Origin: Pisaster brevispinus
Taxonomy: Eukaryota; Echinodermata; Asteroidea; Forcipulatida; Asteriidae
Direction of reading: 5' to 3'
NCBI GenBank assembly: GCA_023634235.1
Contig: JAMKCF010000016.1
Span: forward strand, 9,422,866-9,486,865
Length of the DNA stretch: 64,000 nt
Shown: piece after piece, positions 50,901-63,424 of the stretch
Numbering within the stretch: position 1 is the first letter of the stretch
Layout of the letters: each line of letters opens with the position of its first letter
The notes under the pieces: generated by a model
Database searches by the model: none
What the model saw: only the letters and a program-made list of their open reading frames with translations
Told to the model about the DNA's origin: nothing
Translations under genes and position numbers: made by a program

Positions 50901-53900
50901 TGTTGAATACTTCAACTGGAACATTTTGTTAGCCAGAGGGGTGTCTGGGTGTTTTTGGGACACCCTGCATGTAAGGTGGGCAGACTAATTTAGCCTTTTT
51001 TTGCATGTAAATGTTTAATACACAAACAAGTGTGGACTTCTTCTTTCAGCAACTTTAGGCACTTTATTCCTAGCTAAATCTTTGGAAGGGGAAACTTTTT
51101 GAATACTCCTAATGAAATAAATAAAAAAATCAAATCAAACTTTCCAGTTGTTCATTGTTTTAATTTGTTTTTAATGCTAAAAGAAAGCAAGCATTTAAGA
51201 AGCAGAAGTTTTTGCCAATAAGCTTTACCTTGCCTCTAAAATGTTTCATTCTTTCCTTAATACAGGAATGACAAATTCCTCATTTTTGCCCTGCTACGAG
51301 GGCCACTACTGCGAAGAGGGGACCACCGAACCCCAGCCGTGCACCGGTGGACGCATGAGTACCACTACGGGCCGTGTCAGCAATGAAGACTGCCCTCTAT
51401 GTACACCCGGGTACTACTGTCCAAACGACACGATCAATATACACGGGATACCGTGCAGACCTACGTATGAATGCCCTGAAGGTTCGTTCATCCCATCAGC
51501 GGGAAAAATGTCATATCTTGGTTGTGTAATAATGTTGTACTTTGCACCAGATAAGCCCCATCAGAATATTCAGCTATCATTACAATGGAGCCTTTTAAAT
51601 GGACTACAGTTTCAATGCATTTTATTCATTGAAAAAAAATATATATGACAATAAAATAAAAAAAATCTTGAACTTGTAATGCACTGTACCTTGTTCAAGA
51701 AAAGCTTTGTGCACAAAACATATCTTGATTTTGTAATAATATCCAGAGATGAGAAATTTCAGGGTTTTATAAATTTTTTATGAAAAACTTAGCTGTTATT
51801 TTCTTCAGACAAAAATAAATCCTGTTCATTTATCTACTTTTTCTAGTGCTGTTTTAGTTAAATGTTTTGTATTTACATTGCAGTTTACAGCAACTTGATG
51901 AACTTTGACCCTATGTCACCCCTCCCTCCTTTGTTTTTTATCCGATCCCGCAGGAGCCGCCATTGAAGTCACCTGTCGCCCGGGCCACTACTGTGAAGGA
52001 GTCACAGGCGATCCCCCTATATGCCCTGGCGGTTACTACTGCCCTCTGGGCTCCAGCGCCTTTACCCAGTGTTTCTACCCCAAGTACTGCCCAGAGGGGA
52101 GTGAGGTACCCCTGGAGTGCCCCCTGGGTAGCCGGGCTATGAACCATGCTGGGTTGCGTCTCTACTCCAACGAGAGCTGTAACCTGTGCCCGGCAGGGAC
52201 GTACGGGAACCACACAGAGCGCTTTGAGTGTGCACAGTGTATTGAGGGATACTACTGTCCTATAGGTATGGCCTTTTGTGCTGTGACCAAAACTACTTCA
52301 CGTGTTTATAAACTATTCAAGAAAATAAAATTATTTTGAACAATCTTCACCAGATTTGATAAATCGATGCTTCCTTTAATTTGCAATTCATTTATTAATT
52401 TCACAGGATACGAAAAGATGATACAACAATTTTAAGTTACATACAATTTTTTACAAAAAAAAAACATTTTAGAAGGACGTAACAAAGACCACGCCTCCAG
52501 AAGCACTGCGAGACAAGCACTGCGAGACAAGCTATGAGAAAGCAAGGCAACAAATTTCACTGCTCTGACACTTTTTCACACAAAAAAAACCCCTAAGTTT
52601 TCTAAAAAAAATTCCATAAAATATGTTTGCTCCGTCTCTCTCCCTCTGTAAAGGTACTGGTAACCCTGAAGACTACCCATGTCCCATCGGGTACTACTGC
52701 CCTGCTGGGTCTGGTGAGCCACTCCCTTGCCCGGCTGGGTTATATGGTAACATCGTCAAGGCGGTGACGTCAGATCAATGTCAACCCTGCCCGGCCAATA
52801 CCTTCAATAACATGCTGGGACAGAAGGCATGTCGGCCGTGTGGAAGCTCAGCAGCTGCACAAGAAGGTACGTTTCAATACGCTGCTGTTATTTTTTTTTT
52901 TACTTCGGGAGGTCACCTCTGAACCTCGTTTTCGAGTATTCAGGGATGAGAAATTTCTTACTTTTATCTGAATTCAGACTTTTTATGGAAGTGTCGTGGC
53001 CGAGTGGTTAAGAGCACCGAATTCAAACTCTGGTGTTTCTGATCAGCAGAGTGTGGGTTCGAGTCCCCAGCCGTGACACTTGTGTCCTTGAGCAAGACAC
53101 TTTACCATTGCTTCGTCCTTCGGATGGGACGTAAAGCCGTTGGTCCCATGTGTTGTGTAACGCATGTAAAAGAACCCAGTGCACTTATCAAAAAGAGAAG
53201 GGGTTCGCCCCCGGTGTTCCTGGTTGTGGCTGCTTAATGCGCCGTAGCACCTTGTAAACCCTTTTACGGTGCTAAATAAATGGGTCTCAGAATCCACCAC
53301 TGCAATAACCTATCTTTCTGAAAGTTTGTATATACTCAGCGCCTTGAGTACCTTGTTTGGTAGATACGTGCGCTATATAAGACTTCGATATTATAATTTT
53401 TTATGTGTGCCTGGTGGGGAAAAAAGAACCGTTATTTTCTTCTTTGATCTACTTCTCTAAATGTGCTGTAATTACTGCTCGTAAAAGCTCAGGAAATCTA
53501 TAAATCCAGCAGTTGCCAAAAGGTGGAAATGCCAACATTTAGACATATCTCTTAGCAACTAGTTCTAAGTTTCCGACCTTTTTTGTCAGCAATGACTCTC
53601 ACGCCTGGGTATAGAATGCACCATATTCTGTATCTGGTGTGTAGGTGTTTGGGCTTCAGCCAAACACCTCTTTTTATTGTTCAAGTTTACAAATGATTTT
53701 TCTTCTTCCTCCGACAAACTTGAGTCCACGAAATAAGTCTAGAATGAAAGTGACTTGAGCCTTGAGATTCTATGTATACCTAAACTCCATCATAAAGATG
53801 GCACTGTGGTGTTTACCCCTATTCATAAAACCTGAACACCTAGTTTTTGTGATGTTACAAAACCTTAATGGCTAGTTTTTATTATTTTTATTACTTTTCT

Positions 53901-56900
53901 TCCAGGGAGTGTAACATGTGATTGTACAGGTAAATACCGCTCATTCCAAACCACCAGTGGATCCTGTGTGTGCTGGTCAGGGTACGTCTTCTACAACGAG
54001 GTAGACCTTTCGGAGACTGAAGGCAATAACGACGGAGACTGTCAGCTCAAGGTGGATGACCGATGCGCGCTAAACCAGGCGCGTGACGCCAGCGATCGCA
54101 ACTGCGTGGATCCAGGTACATTTGACTGTACAACGATGTGCGGATCTGACGGTGGAACCTTTGACGTTGATCTTGGAAGGTTAGATTTTTGTTTTATTTA
54201 TTTATTTATTCATTGATTTGTTTATTTGTTTATGTTACCAACCAAAATACCACGTCTTACATACCATTTGCAACTGGTTTCCTGCTTTGCTTAGCCAGAG
54301 GTTTTAAGCAATAACGTCTGCTGAAGCCTATGTCTGATGATCACTCTAGTGACAAACATTTGTCAAAGTTTCACACTCAATTTTTTTTACTCGTAATCAT
54401 CACAATTGGCTGTACTGAGAATTTTTTAATTTCAATTCTGTGCAGCCCAGCGTCCTTTAGTTCAGCGACTGAAAGACCACTCCACTGTTAAATTGTTCAC
54501 CCAACTGGCTCGTGGTTGTTCTGGCCCTCTCCTTGTATGCACTGGAAAACCTCCAATCACTGCAGCTGATACTAGTTTTCTTATTGGTTTAATAACTTCT
54601 GTCTTGTAGGTGCACGTGCAATACTTACGTAGCTCCAGAAGAGATCTGTGACTCAACCTGTGAGCAGACCAAGCCAACGGTGCAGGGTAGTCTGAGTGCG
54701 TCAGGGCAGCTTGTGGTCACAAGTACAGCCAACGACGGCAGTGGGGACACAATAACCATGGTGAGAGCCCCTGCTGATGAAGGAAATAGAAACATGGTTT
54801 TTATTTCTTCTCAGTGTAGGAGAAACGTTAGTTTAAAAAATGAAAATGGTTGTATGTTTGATAGAGCTATTTGTTCAACGTAATTTTCCGAGGCATCACA
54901 TAAAAAGAGACTGTTTGTCTGAGTAGGAAGAAACTGTGGATAAGGCGCCTCCAGACCATTCAACCTCATGGTCTGAACTTCCAAGAAGGAAAAAGCTTTG
55001 TGTCTTTGCCTTTTCTATTTTTCAATGATATCCCCTTTTTAAGTCAGTCTCACTTTTCATTTACAGTGGAGTACCAGACTCTGGTATATTAACTGCAGAT
55101 ATTACAGACCATTGTTATATTAACTGCAGATATTATATATTAACTGCAGATATTACTGACCATTTTCCTATTTTAACGGACTAATTATTTTGTTCTCCTC
55201 CTTCTTCCCACCTTTGATTTTGTCTTTTGCATTTCCAACCTCTTGTGGTCAAACCGGGCCCTTCCCTCTACCCCCTCCCCCGTTTGTCGCCCTCTTCATC
55301 GTTCATCCCTTGCTTTTTCTGTGTTACTGTTTGCCTTTCTCTCTTTTCATCTCTTTCCACTTGACTGCTTGTGTTACACCAGTATACCTGTTTATGTGTG
55401 TTGTGTTGTGTTGTCATTTAGCCTTGTGTTACACCAGTATACCTGTTTATGTGTGTTGTGCTGTGTTGTCATTTAGCCTTGTGTTGTTATTTATACCCCC
55501 TCCCCTTTTGTCTCTTTCTTCGTTGTTCATCTCTTGCTTTTTCTGTGTTACTTTTTGCCTCTCTCTCTTTTCTTTTCTTTCTTGACTGCTTCTGTTACAC
55601 CAGCATACCTGTTTATGTTTGTTGTTCGTTCATTTAGCCTTCAAGAAAGACTCTGCTATGGTCGAAACGTCAGGCCATTAACTATTTTTTTGCAGTAAAG
55701 GAGTGAAGTATAAAATATAACAATATGCCACTTTGTTTGTATTTTTCCCAGCCTGTTCCCAACGTGATCGGCCCGAGTGTCCACACCTCAGGAACTAAGG
55801 ACATCCAGATAGTTTCGTTTGAGTCAACTGGAGCCATGGGCCATATAGTATCAGACATGGCAGACCTACAACAGCTAATCCTTGGTAACTTGCTGATTCC
55901 AAACCCATCCCCACCTCCACTGACTTAAGTTTGGCTTTCTTCAAGACAACGTGGTTAACAACGAGTGAACTGTCACCACTACACCCAACATTTATTATTT
56001 TTGTGTTTTTTGTTTTTGATACTTTCAAATTCACAAGTTTATTAGCTTATGAAAGATTATAACTTCATGTGGATAACCCTTCCCAATAATTCCCAATGGA
56101 TTAAGACCATTATCCCATGTGAGGGGATTAAGACCCATATTTAGTAACCAGTCAAACACAGAAAAGAAGCCCTTTCATGCAGGATGTGTGAAGTACAGAC
56201 TCATAAAGATTTCTCAGCTTTCGTGTCATAGCATCTGTATGTAGGGGGGTAGTCAAGATGCTATAAACTTTGTTAGAATGATTCATTCTCAACTTACGCT
56301 TTATTTGACCTCAATTCGTTTCAACTAATGATAAAAACATCATGATTTGATTAGGTATTATCGTGAGTAACTATTTTGGTTATTAAATAAGTAACTAATG
56401 ATAACACAGTTATCAAAATCTTTAAAAAATTAATAGTTTCAACATCAATTTACTTTTATAAAACACTGTTTTCAGGAAATGTTCGGGTTGTGTGATGAAA
56501 TGTCACAGATATATTTACATTTTATACATTGAACACGTTGAGCACAAACTTAAAGGGGTAAATGTATTTTTTTTAAAGCACTTTGAATACCTGAGTAGTT
56601 AATGGGTTACAAGCACCTTTAAAAGAAAGAGTATGTACGTTCGCATAATTTTGGTATAGAAAGTTGTTTACCATTGATAGATTTTTTTTTTTAAGGGAAA
56701 CTCGATAGAGAAAAGTTAGTTCTCAACTGAAGAATGTGTTTTTCTTTGTTTTAACTTATTGTAGATGACTCTGAGGTGACCACAGTCATATCAACCACCA
56801 TGACAGACTTCAACATCACCTCAAACAGGCGACGCCGCCTCCTGGCCGAGACCCCCACCACAGTGCCAGGCATCCCCAACCCCATCATCTGCCTGGCCCT

Positions 56901-59900
56901 GGAGGACATGATGATCTTCCGTGTCTCCATCAACTCCGTCAACCGCAACCAGAGCAACTACCCCGTCTACCAGAAGGATCACCTCTTCAACACCAACCCC
57001 ACCTACGACTACAGCGAGTTCCGCGACCTGCGCTTCTACGTGGAGAACACCGCCGTGGCTATCTCGGCGTTTGCGCACGTCTTCACGGAGTCCGGGCAGT
57101 ACGTGTTTGCCGACGCGCAGGAGTCGCAGTGGGAGGTGATCGTCTCCGTGCAGGCTCCCGGGGCTACGTGTGGCACGACAAAGTCTGTCGTGCAGCCGTC
57201 GACCGCCGCTAATCTGGCTATTCAAAATGTCAAGAAACTGGAAGCGATGAACGAGGAGCCAGACTGGGGTCTTATCATCGGTGAGTTGCTTCTGTCCATT
57301 TCTTTCAGACTAGATACTATGGTCAGCTCAATGATACCTGCAACCGATTTCATGAAACTTTGCGCAACTGCGTTAGTCGACTTGCGCAAGATTTCATGTG
57401 TTAGTGGTGCACAACTTACGCGAGAAATCAGGCGCAAGTGGACTTACGCAGTTGCAGAAAGTTTCTGGAAATTGGCTGCAGGGCACCATTTCATTGGGCT
57501 GTTTCAGCAGAAAGTATTGCTTAACAATGTCCTACAATTTTTGGCCATTGCCTGCGTATAGTTTTGTTATCGGATATGGCTCATGTAGGAACCGTGTTTT
57601 CCCAGCATTTCAAGACCAGTGGATTCTCTCTCATCCAGGTATGCTCTCGTTCTTGGCTGCTTGTATCATCATGCTCGTCATCGCCGTCATTGTCTGGCGC
57701 CCTCACAGCGCCGGTATCTACCCACTCAAGATGTGGAAGCCGAAGTACCGCGCCCTCGGGGCCCCACCGAGGATCCCGCCATACCTACAGTATCAAGATA
57801 CAGACAGGTATGCTTTTAAACCGGTCAATGTAACAGGAAAGTCAAAGGCAAAGAATATTTTCGCATCCAAATAGCAGGCATGCACCTTTTTCAGCTGACT
57901 GGGGTCCACTTTTAGGTCTCTGCTTACCACAGAAATATATGCTTACGTTGCCCTGTATAGCACATGATTCTATGGTCATGAACTGCGAATTCCAGGGTAA
58001 GTGGCACCATGAAATTGGGTCTAGCTGATTTTCTTGTTTTTTAGGTTTCTCAACTATGCCATGGAAATATGGAAAAACACTGTACAAAGTCTTGCCATGC
58101 TTGGCTCTTGCCTCCCTTGGGCAAACTGCAGATTGGTATGCCTGGAATTGACTGCAAGTGTTGTGTTTATTGAAGCAGTGGAACCTAAGAAGTAACTATA
58201 AATACATAAATAGTAAACTTGCGGGTACAACCATGTATAAAATAATACTTCTTATTTTTCACACCATGCAAAGCTTTAAACACCATTTACATTGGAACCT
58301 ATTCAAGTGCCTGATTTTGTTTTCACATATGTTGAGAAATATTATCAGTTTTAAAAAGCTTCTTGGATGTAACAAATTGCATGAGACTTGGAGAACGTCT
58401 CAAAACTCGGGAACGCTCTAAGCGCAAATGAACGTTCCCGTAGACATACGCCGCAATCCAATGAACCCCCAGGAAGTTCTACTATAAAAACTAACTAAGT
58501 GAGGTTTGCGGTAACACCATGTGAAAAATCTCTTTTGAGTAGTGTAGGTTCTGAAAAGAACCGGTGGTTTATGACTCAACATTTCAATCAGTATGCTCTG
58601 AACGCCTTTCTCCTGAAGACGATCAGAGCATACTGATCGAAACGTCGAGTTGTTAACCACCGGTTCTTTTAAGAAGCTACTCAAAAGAGATTTTCACATG
58701 GTGTTACCGCAAACCTTACTTAATTATACTTCCACCATGCAAAGTTTCAAATCCTACTTACCATGAAAACGTAACTTTTCTTTTTTCATTTTTTATGACA
58801 ATTCAGGGAGTCTCTCTTGCTCGGTCCTCGCATCGTTGAGGGCGCCGAGTCGACCGCCCGCTCTGAGAAGGGCGAACTGGAAGACTTCAACGTGCGTACC
58901 TTGTACGACAAGCTGGAGGATCAAACATTGTATCTGGCTCAGCAGCTGACGAGACAACAAGAAGACCTGAGAGGCTTCTACGAAAGGATGAGCCAACAGA
59001 CGGACGGGCTGAAGGTAAGTTTGAAAACACCACGACCGGGGGATGAAAAAATATCTGACTTTCTAACAGAAAAAAACAATCAATTTGATCTTGGAAATCT
59101 GGGTCGAAAAAGGAAAGTGCATTATGTTGCATCATATTCTTCCTACTTAAGCCTGATTTTCTACTTTTTTTTTTCCTTGGATTGTCTGAAGAGTCTATTG
59201 AAGCCTACACCATAGGTCAGCCCTGGTACTAAACAAAATGTTCATACTTTTTTTTCGAGGACTAAATATCAAATTCACAAAAGGCATAAAGATAAGTCCA
59301 TTTACAATGCTCCAGATTGCACAGTAGGGCTTTTAAAACCAAAAATAAACCCAAATAGAAAATATTCGAGGACCTCATTTCATTTCAGAGTGCTTTGGCC
59401 AAACTATTAAAATTTGGGTCCAGAATGCCCCACAGTTTTGAACCCTGCATGGTATTACTGCAAAACTAGAACGTGTTTTCCATGATGCAAAGTTTCAAAT
59501 CCTATTTGGTATCCTTATGATTTGTGTTCTTCCAGGGTCTCTTGCTTAGCCTGGACATGTCCAAGCTGGAGAAGATCGAGAAGGAACGTGCAAGGAAGGC
59601 CGAACGTGAAGGATACCAGGCTAGTGGGGATACCACGCATGTAGTCAACACCAGCAGACAGTACAACTTCACAGGTAAGGTGCAGTTTTTGGAAGGATAA
59701 AATTATCTTCGTACTCTACTTTTAAAATAAACACAAGTTACAACCAACCTGTAAAAATGTCGCCAAAGTAGGTGATCCTTATTAGTGAAGACAACGAAAA
59801 GTAGTTTAATTTTTTTGCAGCGATTTGGTGCTCAGCTGGATCAGGCTGGCTCAGTGGTTTCTTTTCCTGCCTTTCACCTCTGTGAACCCCAGTTTGAATT

Positions 59901-62900
59901 CTAACTCTGGCATGTGGATTAGGGTTTTCTCTCTACATGTGTGGGTTTTCCCACATTTGGGGTTTTTCCTTCCCGCATCTAAAACTGAGGTTTTTTTCTT
60001 GTTTCCTATTCATCAAAGAGAAAAACCAACAACATATTCTGTTTAAATATGTTGTGTTTGATCAGTGACGTTTAGAGAATTCCACCCCTTGTTTTGTTTC
60101 TTTAAATGCAGCCACCGGTGCATCCTCACGTGAGCATGAGCTGATGGAAGCCCTCCAGGTCCTCCTGGAGCGTCTCAACTCCGGCAAGATTCCCCTCAGC
60201 CCCGAGATGCTGCAGCAGGCGGGGCTCGGTCCCGCTGGTGGCGTGACCAGCATGGGCGTGGTCAGCGGGAAGGGCGCGGCCGTGGATAACCTCCTGAAGA
60301 GGCAGACCAACGAGCGGGTGCAGCTGGGTAACGATCTGCGCAGCAAGGAAGAGGAGGAGATTAACAGTACCCTGACTGACTTTGTAAGTATCGGGGCGTG
60401 TCTGGCCGTGCGGCCTCGTGCGGACTCAGGTTCTGATTAAGGGTGGGATGTTTAGCTGGATAACAGTTTAACCATTTAACCGCAAAACAAACAGTTAAAT
60501 TGATTTCCTAAAAGTTGACTGGTTAAAATAAATAAATAGATAGAATGTTAAACAATTTTCATCTCTCTTTTCCCAGGATAAGAAACGTCAGAAGTTGGTC
60601 TCAGACCTGTCCTGCAAGCTGGCCTCCAAACTGGACGGTGCCGAGACCCAGCAGGAGATCGACAAGATCATGTCCTCCCACGAGAAGGAGATGGCCAGGG
60701 CGCTGGACAAGTTTGACGCAGCCAAACAGAGACAGGTGGAGGACCTCAGGAAGAGGCTCGCCGAGAAGAGGCAGGTCGCCGAGGCCAACATGAAGAGCAG
60801 GCACCAGCAAGAGGTACCCTAACAAATTCTTTAAAAAACACATCTTACAGAATCAAATGTTGAATAGACTGTGCAAGTCTTGCACATTTTCGAACATTGG
60901 GACTTGTTAAAGTGCTCGAGTTTGTTTCCTTCATGCGTTAAAGCATTGTACGTGGGATCAAAATAGTCCCAAAAATGTTTGAATAAGCCCGAGACTTGCA
61001 TAGTCTTTAAGCAAGAACTCAGTAGAGTCAGTTACACAAAGTTCTATCATATGACCCATATGAGCCCTGGGAGTCACTAGGGAATTTTTGAGAGTCACAA
61101 AGGTTTTGACTCTCAAAATGGTGGAAATGGTGGGTGCGCATTTTTGCGGAGGTGCATTCTGCTTAGTGCCAGGTGTCAATGCTAGATTGGTGGTCATGGC
61201 CGAGTGGTCTAGCACATTGGATTCAAGTTCTGATATACTGAGTGATATACTGAGTGTGGGTTCGAGTCCCGGTCTTCACACTTCTGTCCTTGAGCAAGAC
61301 ACTTAACCATTATTGCTTCGTCCTTCAGATGGGATGTAAAGCTGTCATTCCCAGGTGTTGTGTAACAAGTGTTCTGTGATTGTTTTCCTTAAAGAACCAT
61401 TTTTAAAAGCAGTTTTATTTTCTTTCTTATTTCTGCCTTTTTTCTACCTCCAAGGCAAGTGAGGCAGGTATCACCCTGACCCAAGAGGACAGCTCAGATG
61501 CGGCGGGTATTCTCAAGGAACAAGAGTTAGAGATTGATATCATTCTGGCCGATGAGGCGTTGGCGAGAGCCAAGGCTCAAGCCTCGCAGAACCGTGAACT
61601 AGCCATCGAGCAGCAACACAAGATGTCTGAGAACCTGACAGCTGCCATTGTAAGTCCATGCTTCATTTGGATTTCTAATAGATAAGAGTAACTGACGCCA
61701 GGGTGATTGTGGCGGGTCGTGGCCGAGCGGTCTAGTTCACTGTACTCAAGCTCTGGTGTTGTCAGCAGTAGATTGTGGGTTCGAATCCCAGTCATGACAC
61801 TTGTGTCCTTGAGAAAGACACTCGACCATAAGTGCTTCTTAAAAAGTTGGGAAGGTAGTGCGTTCTGCTCTACCAGCCAGGCTCTTGGTCGATGATACCC
61901 ATGCCCACATCCTTGCGGACTGTGAAGGGGGTATTAACCCTGTTTCAGCCCCAGGAGTAGGTGGCAACGTGCCCCTGGTGGCAGTTGACTTGGGTCGACA
62001 GCCCAAAGTGTAGCTCTCCCATAGAATGGGGAGATTTTTCTCACCTCGGACATTTCAGGTTCCATCAGGTAATTACAGGCGTGATATTCTTGTGGCGTGT
62101 CGTGGTCGAGCGTATAAGAACACTGGACTCAAGCTCTGGTGTTTCTGATCAGCAGAGTGTGGGTTCGAGTCCCGGTCGTGACACTTGTGTCCTTAAGCAA
62201 GACACTTAACCATGATTGCTTCGTCCTTCGGATGGCACGTAAAGCCGTTGGTCCCGTGTGTTGTGTAACGCACGTAAAAGAACCCAGTGCACTTATCGAA
62301 AAGAGAAGGGGTCCGCCCCGGTGTTCCTGGTTTGATTGGCTGCATATTGCGCCACAGCACCTTGTAAACCATTACATGGTGCTATGTTAAGGAGTAGATC
62401 TCATACTTCAAACGTAGCCCCAATACCTTGCAGGAAAATACTTAATAACTAGCGCTTAGAAACATACGTATTAAGCGCTCTATGAATGTTGTTGTAATTA
62501 TTGTTATTATTTTATTCTTGTTTCCGATTTGTTTGTCCTCACACGAGACTCGCAGGATAGCTGGGACAACACGACGGACACCTGTGGTTTGGGTGCAAGC
62601 TGCCGCCTAACCATCGTCACACCGGGCTTGTTTATTTGTGTAACACGTTGTATCAATTCAGCCTACATAACAATCACTACACAATGTTATGCACACCCTT
62701 TCACTTTATCCACACCAGGAGAGTCTCGCCGCCACGGGCGCACTGACGGCCGATTCCACCCAGGATATCATCAAGGACCAGGCGGACATGGAGAAGGCGC
62801 TGGAGGATCGCATGAGCAAACGCCAGAATCAGCTGACGGCGAACATGAAGCAGAGGATGGCAGAGAAAAGGCGCAAGAAGCTCCGTAAGCTGAAGGAGGA

Positions 62901-63391
62901 ACACAAGACCCAAATGGACACTGTAAGTATCACACAAATTCTCTCAGGGGTTGGGGGGGGGGGCGTATTCTCTGTTCCGTACGCCCTAGGCAACAGCAAT
63001 CCTTAGACCCTAGGCACCGTGTCCCAATACAATCGTTTACCATTTTGAAAAAGTAAGCTTTAAAAAATTACTTAAAAAACAAGATCTCTTTGAGAAATTA
63101 AAAATATTCATTTATCTTCATTTATCATTTTTCTTATTCTTTTATCTTATTGTTAGTATTAATTTCTACTTTATAATAACTTATTAGACTTTGAGAATGT
63201 AGACTTTTGGATTTGTTTTCTTCTCCAAAAGTCTTCTTTATTTTAACGTGTCTTTCACTTGACAGAGGTCCTCCATAACCTGAAATTTAGATTTACTTCT
63301 GAAAGATCCAATTTGAACTGTGTTCGTCTGTCTTTGTAGATTCTCCTGTGGAGATTTTTTCGTAGTAGTTTCTTCCTGTAGACATTTTCTT

Positions 63392-63424
<33 letters not shown>

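Noticed and set aside
53043..53300. Minus-strand ORF with FFYMRYTTHGTNGFTSHPKDEA
   Set aside because: The same peptide appears in every S1 SINE copy (15806, 16167, 28819 regions). It is the SINE body read in one frame, with no sign of protein selection.
55190..55637. Hydrophobic Leu/Phe/Cys-rich ORFs as a membrane protein
   Set aside because: The sequence is a CT-rich and tandemly duplicated intron stretch, and the ORFs are low-complexity translations of it.
62555..62600. Possible extra exon after cgcag at 62554
   Set aside because: Available donors do not give the phase 0 to 0 required between exons 68 and 69, and the peptide (DSWDNTTDTCG) does not fit the helical tail.
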